Of a stretch of DNA of 64,000 bases, positions 34,600 to 43,631 are shown piece after piece. The stretch comes from Asanoa ishikariensis (GTDB lineage: Bacteria > Actinomycetota > Actinomycetes > Mycobacteriales > Micromonosporaceae): contig NZ_FNQB01000001.1 of assembly GCF_900107455.1 (NCBI RefSeq), positions 1,984,001-2,048,000 of the forward strand, written 5' to 3'. Below the pieces are notes generated by a model. It ran no database searches. It saw only the letters and a list, made by a program, of their open reading frames with translations, and had not been told where the DNA came from. Both the position numbers and the translations under genes were made by a program. How positions within the stretch are numbered: the first letter of the stretch is position 1; every line of letters begins with the position of its first letter.

Positions 34600-36147
34600 T
34601 CAGGTCTTGCGTACCGCGCTGGTGAAGCCCGCGATGAACAGGGTCGCGAAGGTCCACGCGAACAACTGGAGCAACCAGCCTGCGACAGTGAGGGTCTGGC
34701 CGGTGGCGGTGGCGGTGGGTTGGCAGCGGTCGCGGGCGCCGGTCTTGAGCAGCGGGGTGCCCAGGTCGAGGCCGACGCCGATCTGGTCGACGGTCGAGCA
34801 GGCGGCGGTCCCCGGCTTCTGGGCGAGGCCGCCGTGGTGGCCGCCGACGACGCTGAGCACGACCGCGGCGGCGAGCGTGGCGAGCAGCAGGAGCAGGGCC
34901 CGCCAGGGCTGGTAGCCGTAGCCCAGGGTGAAGCCGGTGACCCGACTCCAGGCCCGTTCCGAGCGCGACAGCCCGGCCCGCTGGATCTGGTCACGCCGTT
35001 GGGCGATGAGAATGGCGCGGGCGTCGCGGTCGTGCCCGGCGGTGCGGTACGCGCCGGCGAGCTGCTGGTAGGCCTGCGCGCTGTAACCGGGGGTGTGATC
35101 GCGGAGCAGGGTCAGCCAGCGCCGCGCCGACGTCGGCCACGGCAGCCCGGTGTAGGTCAGGCCGTCCAGGTCGACGCTCGTGATCCCGTCGATTTCCAGG
35201 GCGAGCGACCCACCGACGCGCACGAAGGGCAGCTCGACCACGGCCCGGTCGCCAGCGCCGGTGGCGCGGAAGCCCCAGTCCAGGGCCAGGTCCCGGTCGA
35301 TGTGGAGGCCGTCACCGACGATCGCCGGGCCGCTGTCGTTCGCGATCCGCGCCCCGCCACAGCTCAACGCGCCGAGCTGGGCGCCGATCAGCCGGATAGC
35401 ACCCTCCGCGGCGGCGGCGACGGCGGTGAAGCCGTCGCTGAGCAGCACCTCCCGCGAGACTCTGGCATTGCCGATGTCCAGTGCCGCGCCGGCGCTGTTC
35501 TCCATCCGCGCCCCGCGACAGTTGAGCTGGCCGGCGATCTCGGCACCGAGCAACCGGACCGTGCCGCGCTCGCTGCCGCTGACCGCGCTGAAACCGTTGC
35601 GCAGGAACACACTCTGGTCGGTGCGGAGACCGTCGGCGTCGAGGGCCGGCCCCTCGTCGCTCTCCAGCCGCGCACCACCGCAGTCCAGGGTGCCGACGTG
35701 GGCAGCGAGCAGTCGCACCGCGCCGGTCACGGTGCTCCCGCTCAACGAGAACGACGTCCGCGCGGTGAGCCGGGTGGCCTCGACCGTCTGCTCGATGCGG
35801 CATCCGACCAGGGCGACCGCCCGCAGTTGGGCGTTCTGGAGAGTCAGGCCGTCCGGCAGCAGACAGTCCCGCAGTTCGACGGCGACGTCGCTGGTGATGT
35901 TCTCCAGGTCGATCCGGCCGGCGATCCGCGCTCCGCGCAGCCTTATGCCGTGTGGGTCCGGATCGCCCGCCAGGCGGCCGCGGACGAGCTCGCGGATCAC
36001 CTCGGCGGAGATCGTGCGTTCCGCGCCCCACGAGTGCATCGCCGCCTCGTCGACCGGCCCGTCGCCCGCCAGATCCAGCAGGTCGCCCGCGCCGACGGCC
36101 GCGATCAGTCGCTGTTCGACGGCGGTGTGCAACGACGTGACCTCCAA
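34600..36147 (-). CDS. Beta-helix-like repeat protein with C-terminal membrane helices
   Basis: A 515-residue protein. Residues 60-340 are a string of about 20-residue imperfect repeats with LRGARI, LNCRGARM, LSCGGARI and DGLHIDRDLAL units, the spacing expected of a right-handed beta-helix related to pentapeptide repeats. Two transmembrane helices near the C terminus (LLLLLATLAAAVVLSVVGG and LLQLFAWTFATLFIAGFTSAV) anchor it. Relatives are often labelled membrane-associated oxidoreductase without support; no redox motif is seen. Its role is unknown. The plus-strand antisense frame is long, but the repeat pattern and GC third-position bias favour this strand. Confidence 0.7.
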   Translation of the reverse strand: MEVTSLHTAVEQRLIAAVGAGDLLDLAGDGPVDEAAMHSWGAERTISAEVIRELVRGRLAGDPDPHGIRLRGARIAGRIDLENITSDVAVELRDCLLPDGLTLQNAQLRAVALVGCRIEQTVEATRLTARTSFSLSGSTVTGAVRLLAAHVGTLDCGGARLESDEGPALDADGLRTDQSVFLRNGFSAVSGSERGTVRLLGAEIAGQLNCRGARMENSAGAALDIGNARVSREVLLSDGFTAVAAAAEGAIRLIGAQLGALSCGGARIANDSGPAIVGDGLHIDRDLALDWGFRATGAGDRAVVELPFVRVGGSLALEIDGITSVDLDGLTYTGLPWPTSARRWLTLLRDHTPGYSAQAYQQLAGAYRTAGHDRDARAILIAQRRDQIQRAGLSRSERAWSRVTGFTLGYGYQPWRALLLLLATLAAAVVLSVVGGHHGGLAQKPGTAACSTVDQIGVGLDLGTPLLKTGARDRCQPTATATGQTLTVAGWLLQLFAWTFATLFIAGFTSAVRKT

Positions 36148-36165
36148 AGCGCGCGACTCGCGGAG

Positions 36166-36290
36166 CTAGGAGTGTTCCACCAACACGGCGAAGCCGTCGA
36201 GATGGCGGGCGAGACCGTACTCGAACAGTCCGTCCAGGTCTGCCGCCGTCTCCGCCGGAATCGTCGCCAGCAGCGGACACCGTCCACTGT
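36166..36290 (-). pseudogene. C-terminal remnant of a TetR-family regulator
   Basis: The last 36 or so codons read PLLATIPAETAADLDGLFEYGLARHLDGFAVLV and then a stop. This is the conserved C terminus of TetR_C_1 regulators, where DLDxLFEFGLxRxLDGI is typical. Upstream on this strand the reading becomes non-TetR beyond about 36290, so the DNA-binding domain is lost. It precedes the beta-helix protein gene by 18 bases. Confidence 0.5.
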
Positions 36291-36632
36291 CGAGGATCTG
36301 GTTCTGTTGTGCGAGTCGCCATCCTTCGAGCGTCACGCCAGTCTCCTGCTGGTGACCCGGGCCCTGGTCGCCGACCCGGCGGTCCTGGGGGTGGCCCGGA
36401 TCAACTGGCGCTCGGCAGACCAATCCGTGTTCGACGGCATCAGGCAGTGCCTGGCCGGCGACTTCACCGACGAGGCGGCGCGGCGGCAGCTCAACATGCT
36501 CGAGCCCGACGAGCCCGCCAGCATTCCCTTGGCGGATGCCCGCGGCGACGCGGACACCTGGGGCCGGATTCCCCGCACGTATTCGACCGACCTGAACTGC
36601 TGGAGATCTTCGCCGAACTAGCCGGCGGCTGA
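36286..36632 (+). pseudogene. Frameshifted remnant of a second regulator, inverted relative to its neighbour
   Basis: A plus-strand frame from 36286 reads as a coherent helical protein (VEDLVLLCESPSFERHASLL, then TRALVADPAVLGVARINW). It ends RIPRTYSTDL before running into a poor tail. In the next frame the sequence LLEIFAELAGG and a stop at 36630-36632 give a natural TetR-like end, implying a one-base frameshift near 36597. The N-terminal DNA-binding part is absent. Assignment to TetR is tentative. Confidence 0.35.
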
Positions 36633-36643
36633 ACGAGCACGCC

Positions 36644-36937
36644 TCATGGTTTGTCGATGGGATACATGACGTCCGGAACGATCTCGATGGGCAAGATCTC
36701 CGCATGGACCGCCGCGTGCGCGTGCGCGTCGGCGAAGGCGGCTTCCTGGGCGTTCGGCTCGTCGGGCCGCTGCTCTCCGGACCAGCCGCAATCGCAAGCA
36801 GCCCAGAAGAAGGGCGGATATTTGTCCTTGTCGCGGACATACATCACATGGACGCGCTCGGACTTCTCCTGCTTCTTCCACCACGCCAAAGCAAGCTCCC
36901 ACCGCAACGATCGAAAGGTAGCGACAGCATCGCGCAT
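36644..36937 (-). CDS. Uncharacterised 97-residue protein
   Basis: A small soluble protein with Trp-rich N-terminal half (LRWELALAWWKKQ), a Cys pair in WAACDCGWSG, and a His/Ala-rich segment (AFADAHAHAAVHAE). The short CDCGWSG block recalls a minimal metal site. It lies 30 bases downstream of the 125-residue gene on the same strand and is probably in its operon. No family is recognised. Confidence 0.6.
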   Translation of the reverse strand: MRDAVATFRSLRWELALAWWKKQEKSERVHVMYVRDKDKYPPFFWAACDCGWSGEQRPDEPNAQEAAFADAHAHAAVHAEILPIEIVPDVMYPIDKP

Positions 36938-36967
36938 CGACCGCCCAATGTCAGCATGCTGCCGAGG

Positions 36968-37345
36968 CTATGCCTCGACCTTGACCACCTCGCGCCTCGA
37001 CAACCATCGAGCCAGCCGCGAAATGAAGTCGGCTGCCGCGGTCCCACGGTCCGGGTGAACTCGCACGTTGCTCCGCACCCCGCTGTACCAGCCCACTTCA
37101 GTTCCTTCTATGTACACGCTAGGAGTCCACCGCTGGTCCCCGCTCCAGGTGTCCCAGCGCTCGACCAAGTCTTGGTTCTCGCGGAGATACCGGCCGAGCA
37201 CATCCTCGAACCCTGGATCAGCGAAGTGGCGGTCGGCTAACTGAAGAAGGAGGACAAACGATGACCCAGACCTGTGCTCGACGATCGAGGCAACGCGAGC
37301 AGCGGCTGCGGCAATTGCCTCCTCGGCCACTCCTTCTTTGTCCAT
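36968..37345 (-). CDS. Uncharacterised 125-residue protein
   Basis: A soluble protein with an N-terminal helix (GVAEEAIAAAAARVASIVEH) and a beta-rich C-terminal half (RWTPSVYIEGTEVGWYSGVRSNVRV). The size and layout resemble contact-system immunity proteins, but no polymorphic toxin is adjacent and the resemblance is only general. It is the first gene of a two-gene minus-strand unit. Confidence 0.6.
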   Translation of the reverse strand: MDKEGVAEEAIAAAAARVASIVEHRSGSSFVLLLQLADRHFADPGFEDVLGRYLRENQDLVERWDTWSGDQRWTPSVYIEGTEVGWYSGVRSNVRVHPDRGTAAADFISRLARWLSRREVVKVEA

Positions 37346-37425
37346 ATGCCACCCCCATTCGCGACCACTCTTGCAGATGGCCGCCAGCGTGATTCATGGT
37401 CGACCGGGCGCGCAGGGCCGCTACC

Positions 37426-37460
37426 AGGGCCCGGTTGACCGTCAGGTCAGCCCGGGCCCT
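37426..37460 (-). terminator. Strong hairpin after the secreted sugar-dehydrogenase gene
   Basis: AGGGCCCGG and CCCGGGCCCT with TGACC and GGTCA form a near-perfect stem of about 14 pairs around a GTCA loop. It lies eight bases beyond the stop of the minus-strand gene. No U-tract is present, as is common in high-GC actinobacteria. Confidence 0.65.
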
Positions 37461-37467
37461 GGCTCCC

Positions 37468-40400
37468 TCAGGTCACCGTGATCGTCACGCTGCTCGAGTG
37501 GGTGGCGCCGGCGCTGTCGGTCAGGGTCATCCAGGCCGTGTAGGTGCCTGCGCGGGAGTAGACGTGGCTGGCCGTCGCAGCATGTACGGACGTGGTGTTG
37601 TCGCCGAATTTCCACTCCCGGTCCACGATGGTGCGGCCCGGTGGTGGTGTTGACGTGCTCGTGAACGCCACCGTAAGCGGTCGCGCACCGGTCGCCGGAG
37701 TGGCGCCAATGCTGAGCGTCGCCCCGGTCTCGGCCTTGACACCTCGCCCGTTGAACCGCAGCCAGTCCAGCGCCATGATGTCCGGGTCGCCCGTCTGGCC
37801 GGCCTTCACGAACCGCAGATAGAGCGGGAACGTTCCACCGGGGTTGGTCAAGGTGATCGTGGGCGAGATCAGGTTGTCGTACCCACCAGTGGGATTGATC
37901 GTTGCCGTGCCGATCAGCGTGCCCGTCGGTGACCCGGCGCGGAACTCGATCGTGCCGCCCGTTCCGCCCGAGGACGCGCCCACGGTGACCCCGCTGATGG
38001 CGGTCAGGTTGACCGGGCCCAGGTTGATCCAGTCGCCGTTGTCGAGGTCGCCGAGTCGCCGGCCGGCCTGGGCCGCGGGTCGGTCCAGGATGCTCACCCC
38101 GGACTGTCCGTCGAAGTTCTCGGCCTCCATGCTGCGTGGCTGCAACGCGATCTGGGTCGAGCCGGTCAACGCCGGAATGCCGCCGGTCGCGCCCGCGTCG
38201 GTGTATTGCGCGCTGACCAACTGGTAGAGGTTCGCGCCTGGGCCGTGCCCGTCGCCGCCGCCCGACTCCGTGATCAGCGTGCCGGAGCAGCCGACGTAGT
38301 TGTCCAGCGGGTGGGCGTGCGCGTCGTGCCCGAGCAGTGTCTGCACGACGACGCGGTTGCAGTCGATGGTCGTGTCCTCGGGATCGGTGACCGTGACCGT
38401 GTACGGGATCCGGTCGCCGAACTCGAAGAAACCGCCGGCAGGGATGTTGATCGTGACGGTGGGCCGGGTGTTGCCGACGGTGATCTCCGTGGTGGCGAGC
38501 GCGGTGAGCCCGCCGGCGCCGGTGACCGTGAGACGCGCGTTGTAGCGGCCCCTGGTCGGGTAGGTGAACGACGGGTTGGCGGCGGTCGAGTCGGTGGTGC
38601 CGTTGCCGTCGAAGTCCCAGGCGTAGCTGATGGCCCCGGACGAGCCCGCGCTGGAGAACGTCACCGCCAGTGGCGCGGCGCCCGAGTCGCGGTTCGCGGT
38701 CATGACCGCGACCGGTGGCACGCCGTTGGCGACGTAGTCGATGCGGTAGATGCCGGCACCCTCGTTGGTGCCGCCGCGTCCGCTGCCCGAGCCGGCGCCG
38801 AAGTCCATGACGTAGAGCGAGCCGTCCGGCCCGAACTCCGCCTCGAACGGCTGGATCCAGCTCATGCCGGTGAAGATCGTGTTGATCGACTGGAGCCCGC
38901 CGACGCTGGTCGGGCCGAACCGCGAGTTGCTGAACGTCTGTGCGGTCTGGTTGATCGACAGGGTCTTCCACCACTTGCGGGTCAGCTCGTACGCGATCCA
39001 TTTGTTCTCGAAGTACTCGGGGAACTTCGTCAGGCGCGGGTTGGCGGGGTCGTAGTCGTAGACCGGGCCGCCCATCGGACCGCCACCGCCGGTGCCCACC
39101 TCGGGGAACTGGGTCGAGGCGGAGTAGGCGTACCAGACCAGCGCCGGGCGCGCGGCCGGCAGGTTCGTCAGGCCGGTGTTGTTGGGCGAGTTGTTGACCA
39201 GCGCGGCGCAGTTGAAGACCGGGCCGGACGTCGAGGTCGCGAAGTTGTAGTCGTTGAACGGGGTGTTGTTGCCGACGCAGTACGGCCAGCCGTGGTTGCC
39301 GGCGCTGGTGATCCGGTTGAACTCGACCGTCCCCTCGGGGCCGCGGTTGGCGTTGGCCGCCGTCGCGTCGGGTCCGTAGTCGGCGACCAGCACCGCGTTG
39401 GTGTGCGGGTCGACGGTGATCCGGAAGGGGTTGCGCATCCCCATCGCGTAGATCTCGGAGCGGGTACGGGCCGTACCCGGCGCGAACAGGTTGCCCGACG
39501 GCACCGTGTAGGTGCCGTCCGCCTGCGGCCGGATTCGCAGGATCTTGCCGCGCAGGTCGTTGGTGTTGCCGGAGGTGCCCTGCGCGTCGAAGGCCCGGCG
39601 CCCGGAGCGCTCGTCGATCGGGGCGTACCCGCTCGACTCGAACGGGTCGGTGTTGTCGCCGATCCCCGCGTAGAGGTTGCCGTCCTTGCCCATCGCGATC
39701 GAGCCGCCCATGTGCGAGTTGGCCCGTGCCTCGCCGCGCAGCGTCGGGATGGTGAGCAGCCGTTTCTCCGAGCTGAGCGCGATCGTCGACCCGGTCACCG
39801 TGAACCGGGAGAGGTTGAGCTGGTTGAGTGTCTTGTCAGACCACAGTAGATAGAGCCAGTTGTTGGTCGCGAAGTTGTTGTCGATGGTGAGCCCGAGCAA
39901 CCCGTCGGACTGGCTGGTCTGCGCCGGGGTGTAGGCGAAGTCGATCAGTGTGGTCACCGCGAGCGTGCTCTGGTCGATCACCTTCACGGCGCCGGTCCGC
40001 TGGATGTAGAAGACCCGACGGTCCGGTGCGACCGCCAACTCGAAGGGGTCGGCGAGGTTCTGCGTCACCAGCGGCACCCGCTGGAACTTGTTGTTCTGCG
40101 TGGCGCTGCAGTCACCGGCGACCGCGCCGGCCGCCCACTCGATCCCGTAGCGAAGGTGGTCGAGGAAGTACGGCTCACTGAATGACGAGATCGAGTGTCC
40201 GCCGGCGGTGAACCAGGACCGGCCGCCGTCGTAGTTCTGGCACCACGAGTAGGCGTGGTCGACGCCCTCGTCCAGCCCGTTGATGCCGTCGCGCACCTTG
40301 ATCTGCGCGAGCGTGTGCACCCGGCCGGTCGGATTGGTGCGCCAGTTGTACCACTCCTCGCTGCGCTCCCAGAGCTCCGGCAGATTCTTCGTCGAGGGGT

Positions 40401-40938
40401 GCGCCCGGTCGAGCACCTTGATGCGCCCGGGGAACACGCCGCCGGTCGAGGTGAAATCAGGGTGTACGTCGAAGATCGTGCCGACCAGGCCGTCGTACCA
40501 GGCCCAGTCTCGCTCGCTCGCCGATGCCGCGTGCAGTCCGGCCCAGCCGCCGCCCGCCCGGACGAAGTTCTGCAGGGCGGTGCGCTGGGCGGCGTTGAGC
40601 AGCGCGCCCGCTTCCGGCGTCGAGTTGGTGTTGTTGAACACCAGCGCGTCGAACCTCGCCAGGTTGGCGTCGGTGAACGCGGCGGCGTCGGTGGTCGCCT
40701 CCACCTCGAAGTTGTGTGCCGCGCCGAGCTGCTGCACAGCGGCGATCCCGGCCGGGATCGAGTCGTGATAGAAGTTCGTGACCTTGGAGAACACCAGCAC
40801 CCGGAACCGCGGTGCGGCGCTGGCGGGACTGGCGGGGCCAACGATCGCGGTGGTCACCGCGAGCGTGAGCGCGGCGACGAGGGCGATGGCTCGGCGCACA
40901 CCGTGATGACGGCGCACGGACAGACGAGGACGGCGCAT
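37468..40938 (-). CDS. Secreted ThuA / PQQ-type sugar dehydrogenase / PKD / CBM protein
   Basis: A 1156-residue multidomain exported protein. A twin-Arg-rich signal peptide ends at ASA near residue 41. Residues 44-270 are a ThuA-like domain (RVLVFSKVTNFYHDSI, GGGWAGLHAA). About 285-745 is a glucose/sorbosone dehydrogenase beta-propeller (PFELAVAPDRRVFYIQRTG, ARANSHMGGSIAMGKDGNLY, GMRNPFRI). A PKD domain (YAWDFDGNGTTDS), an Ig-like segment, a CBM6-type domain (MEAENFDGQSGV to LDWLRFNG) and a second PKD (REWKFGDN) follow. It is probably extracellular and acts on sugars or bound polysaccharide. It stands alone, with a strong terminator hairpin. Confidence 0.9.
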   Translation of the reverse strand: MRRPRLSVRRHHGVRRAIALVAALTLAVTTAIVGPASPASAAPRFRVLVFSKVTNFYHDSIPAGIAAVQQLGAAHNFEVEATTDAAAFTDANLARFDALVFNNTNSTPEAGALLNAAQRTALQNFVRAGGGWAGLHAASASERDWAWYDGLVGTIFDVHPDFTSTGGVFPGRIKVLDRAHPSTKNLPELWERSEEWYNWRTNPTGRVHTLAQIKVRDGINGLDEGVDHAYSWCQNYDGGRSWFTAGGHSISSFSEPYFLDHLRYGIEWAAGAVAGDCSATQNNKFQRVPLVTQNLADPFELAVAPDRRVFYIQRTGAVKVIDQSTLAVTTLIDFAYTPAQTSQSDGLLGLTIDNNFATNNWLYLLWSDKTLNQLNLSRFTVTGSTIALSSEKRLLTIPTLRGEARANSHMGGSIAMGKDGNLYAGIGDNTDPFESSGYAPIDERSGRRAFDAQGTSGNTNDLRGKILRIRPQADGTYTVPSGNLFAPGTARTRSEIYAMGMRNPFRITVDPHTNAVLVADYGPDATAANANRGPEGTVEFNRITSAGNHGWPYCVGNNTPFNDYNFATSTSGPVFNCAALVNNSPNNTGLTNLPAARPALVWYAYSASTQFPEVGTGGGGPMGGPVYDYDPANPRLTKFPEYFENKWIAYELTRKWWKTLSINQTAQTFSNSRFGPTSVGGLQSINTIFTGMSWIQPFEAEFGPDGSLYVMDFGAGSGSGRGGTNEGAGIYRIDYVANGVPPVAVMTANRDSGAAPLAVTFSSAGSSGAISYAWDFDGNGTTDSTAANPSFTYPTRGRYNARLTVTGAGGLTALATTEITVGNTRPTVTINIPAGGFFEFGDRIPYTVTVTDPEDTTIDCNRVVVQTLLGHDAHAHPLDNYVGCSGTLITESGGGDGHGPGANLYQLVSAQYTDAGATGGIPALTGSTQIALQPRSMEAENFDGQSGVSILDRPAAQAGRRLGDLDNGDWINLGPVNLTAISGVTVGASSGGTGGTIEFRAGSPTGTLIGTATINPTGGYDNLISPTITLTNPGGTFPLYLRFVKAGQTGDPDIMALDWLRFNGRGVKAETGATLSIGATPATGARPLTVAFTSTSTPPPGRTIVDREWKFGDNTTSVHAATASHVYSRAGTYTAWMTLTDSAGATHSSSVTITVT

Positions 40939-41034
40939 GCGGGCGCTCCCGAGGCAGGGGACGGTGGGGATAACGCTGTGCGTTCGCCGACCCGCTTAGC
41001 GTAGGGGGCCAATAGGTCAGAATCAATGCCCGTA

Positions 41035-41811
41035 TCAGAGGGTGTCCAAGGACGCGCGGCGGCGGGACTCGGCCTCGAAGACCTTGAGGAGTGCGGCCGC
41101 GACCACCGCGTACGCGACGCCGACCGCGAACTCCTTGCCCAGCGCGGGCATCGCCGCACCAAAGCCGTCCCCGGCCACCAACCGCCGAGCCGCCTCGGCG
41201 GAGTGGGTGATCGGCAGCCCACCGCCCACGACCCGCATCCACGCCGGCAGGTGGTCGGCCGGCACGTTGACGCCGGTCAGCAGCAGCAGCAATGAGATCG
41301 ACACGTTCGAGACCAGCCACACGTCCCGGAACCGCAGCCCGAGCGCGCCCAGCGTCAGCCCGAAGAAGGCGCACGACAACGACCCCACCGCCAGCGTCAC
41401 CGCCAGCCCGGGGATGGCACCAAGAGGCACGCGCAGACCGAGCACCAACGACCCGACAGTCAACGTGAAAGCGGCGATCAACAACCCGTTCCCCGCGTAC
41501 GGGACGGCCCGCCCGAGGAAGACCAGCGTCCGCGGGCGCGGCGAGAGCAGCACATGCCCGAGCGTTCCGTAGCGGCGCTCGTTGGACACCGCCATCGTGC
41601 CTCCGAAGACGCAGGCCACCGACGCGGCCAGGACGGCGTTGCCCACGATGTAGAACGAATCGGAGGCCACGCCCAACTGGCGGCCCAGGAACGCGAAGAA
41701 CAGCAACTGAAACAGCGGCCCGACCAGCAGGGTCCCGACGAACATCGACGGTGTCGTCCAGTTGAACAGGGCGCGGTAGGCGATCACGCCTCCGACGGTG
41801 AGCAGGCGCAC
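41035..41811 (-). CDS. ABC-2-type transporter permease
   Basis: A 258-residue permease with six transmembrane helices (ALFNWTTPSMFVGTLLVGPLFQLLFF to VGVAYAVVAAALLKVFEAE). GTG 41811 was chosen because residues upstream in this frame are low-quality and overlap the previous gene. A second permease lies 14 bases upstream and the ATPase before it, so the three form a DrrAB-like exporter with two different permeases. Confidence 0.85.
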   Translation of the reverse strand: MRLLTVGGVIAYRALFNWTTPSMFVGTLLVGPLFQLLFFAFLGRQLGVASDSFYIVGNAVLAASVACVFGGTMAVSNERRYGTLGHVLLSPRPRTLVFLGRAVPYAGNGLLIAAFTLTVGSLVLGLRVPLGAIPGLAVTLAVGSLSCAFFGLTLGALGLRFRDVWLVSNVSISLLLLLTGVNVPADHLPAWMRVVGGGLPITHSAEAARRLVAGDGFGAAMPALGKEFAVGVAYAVVAAALLKVFEAESRRRASLDTL

Positions 41812-41825
41812 GAGCGGACCAATCT

Positions 41826-42599
41826 CTAGGCTAGGGCGAGGGTCGCGTTCGCGCGGGCGCGACGCTCCACGTAGGACATGACGAGCGCGCCGGCGACCAG
41901 GCACACGAAGCTGAGAGCCAGGCAGACGCCCAGCGACGGCCAGACCGGCCCGGAGCCCGTGACCGACTCGCGCACCGCGCGGGCGGCCCACGTCGTCGGC
42001 AGCACAGCGCCGATGGGGCCGGTCCAGCCGGGCAGCACCGTGATCGGCACGAGCATCCCCGAGACCAGCCAGATCGGGTACTCGAGGGTGTTGTTGATGG
42101 CGTTGGCGTTGGGCAGCAGCACGAACGTCGACGCCAGCAGCAGGCCGAACATGCCAAGGCCCAGGATCGCGGCCGGCACGGACACCGCGAATGCCAGTGG
42201 GTCGGCCACGTCCAGCGGGATCCGGTAGACCAGGCCACCCCAGAGCAGAGTGGCGATCATCGCGTACGTGCCGGTGACCGCGGTCGCCAGCGTGATCGGG
42301 AAGACCAGCAGCGCCGGCGGCCGAGGGGCCAGCATCAGCATCTCCAGCGTGCCCTGCCAGCGCTGATTCTGAATGGCGCCGCCGGAGCCGAACAGGACCG
42401 AGCTCCAGACGGCCATCATTCCCGCGCCGACCGCCGCCTCCAGCAGCCGGTGCGGCTCGCTGCCCGCGCGGAACAGGTAGACCGCCAGGGTGGCCTGGAC
42501 CAGCGGGACGAACAGCGCGGTGGCGATCTCGAACTGGGACCGGCTGAGCTGCTTGACGTGCAGCAGCGTCCCGCGCCCGATCAACCGCAGCACGCTCAC
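41826..42599 (-). CDS. ABC-2-type transporter permease
   Basis: A 257-residue permease with six helices, including VGAGMMAVWSSVLFG and ILGLGMFGLLLAS. The segment NQRWQGTLEMLMLAPRPP is the conserved cytoplasmic loop of ABC-2 permeases. It overlaps the ATPase gene by four bases, so all three subunits are coupled. The substrate is unknown. Confidence 0.87.
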   Translation of the reverse strand: MSVLRLIGRGTLLHVKQLSRSQFEIATALFVPLVQATLAVYLFRAGSEPHRLLEAAVGAGMMAVWSSVLFGSGGAIQNQRWQGTLEMLMLAPRPPALLVFPITLATAVTGTYAMIATLLWGGLVYRIPLDVADPLAFAVSVPAAILGLGMFGLLLASTFVLLPNANAINNTLEYPIWLVSGMLVPITVLPGWTGPIGAVLPTTWAARAVRESVTGSGPVWPSLGVCLALSFVCLVAGALVMSYVERRARANATLALA

Positions 42600-43585
42600 G
42601 CGGCCACCTCGACGGGAGACCGGCCCACGATCGCGACGTACGCGTCCTCCAGCGTCGGTTGCCGCGCGGTCACCCGGCCGAGGCGCACCCCGTCCAACAA
42701 CCGGAGCACGTCCGCCTGCACGTCGACCGTGGCGTCCGATTGGACGGTCAACACCTGTGCCGTGCCGACGATGTCGACGCTCGACTCGCGTACACCCGGA
42801 AGCACGTCGATTCCCGCGAGTTGCGAGTCGCTGACCCCGAACGCCTGCACCTCGAGCACCCGGCGGCCCTCGGCGTGGTGCTTGAGCTCGTCGGCGGTGC
42901 CCAGCGCCTGGATCTCACCGCCGGCGATCACCGCGATCCGGTCGCACAGCTCCTCCGCCTCGGCCATGTAGTGGGTGGTGAGCAACACGGTCGTCCCCGT
43001 CGCGGCCAAGCCGGCGACCGTGTTGCGCAACTCCCGGGCGGCGACCGGGTCGACGCCGATCGACGGCTCGTCGAGGAACAGCACCTCGGGCTCGTGCAGC
43101 AGCCCGCGGGCGATGTGCAGCCGTTGCCGCATGCCGCGCGAGTAGCCCTCGACCCGCTCGCGCTCGCGACCGGTCAGCCCGACCAGCTCCAGCAGCTCAC
43201 CGATCCGCCGCTTCTGCCGGGCCGCCGGCACCCCGTACAGCTCCGCGAAGTAGCGCAGGTTGTCCAGCGCCGAGAGCCGGTCGTAGAGGCCCCGGTCGCC
43301 GCCGAAGACGTACCCGATCCGCCTGCGTACCTCCCTCGTCTGCGAGACCACGTCGAAGCCGCACACCCGCGCGCTGCCCGAGCTCGGGATGAGCAGGGTG
43401 TTGAGCATCTTGATCGTCGTGGTCTTGCCGGCGCCGTTCGGGCCGAGCAGCCCGAACAGCTCGCCCCGGCGGACGTCCAGGTCGACGCCGCGGACGGCGT
43501 CGATCTCCACCCGGCGCGGGTTGAGCCATCCGGTGCGGGTGCGGTAGGTCCGGCGCAGATCACGCGCCTCGATCGCGAGAGCCAT
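42596..43585 (-). CDS. ABC transporter ATP-binding protein (DrrA-like)
   Basis: A 329-residue ATPase with Walker A LGPNGAGKT, a signature-like YSRGMRQRLHIA, Walker B VLFLDEPSIGVDP and the H-loop TTHYMAEAEELCD. The C-terminal 90 residues are the extra DrrA-type domain. It drives the two permeases that follow. An ArsR-type regulator 46 bases upstream on the same strand probably controls it. Confidence 0.92.
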   Translation of the reverse strand: MALAIEARDLRRTYRTRTGWLNPRRVEIDAVRGVDLDVRRGELFGLLGPNGAGKTTTIKMLNTLLIPSSGSARVCGFDVVSQTREVRRRIGYVFGGDRGLYDRLSALDNLRYFAELYGVPAARQKRRIGELLELVGLTGRERERVEGYSRGMRQRLHIARGLLHEPEVLFLDEPSIGVDPVAARELRNTVAGLAATGTTVLLTTHYMAEAEELCDRIAVIAGGEIQALGTADELKHHAEGRRVLEVQAFGVSDSQLAGIDVLPGVRESSVDIVGTAQVLTVQSDATVDVQADVLRLLDGVRLGRVTARQPTLEDAYVAIVGRSPVEVAA

Positions 43586-43631
43586 GCCAGGGACGCTAGG
43601 TAGCCACGGCGGCCCGGGAAATGAATTCGGC

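Noticed and set aside
34549-36621. A 690-codon plus-strand frame opposite the beta-helix protein
   Set aside because: Most of it is Arg/Gln/Gly-rich antisense of the repeat protein. Only the part beyond 36286 reads as protein, and it is treated as a pseudogene remnant.
36968-37345. Immunity protein of a polymorphic toxin system
   Set aside because: The size fits, but no toxin, secretion or repeat gene lies beside it, so the idea is not supported.
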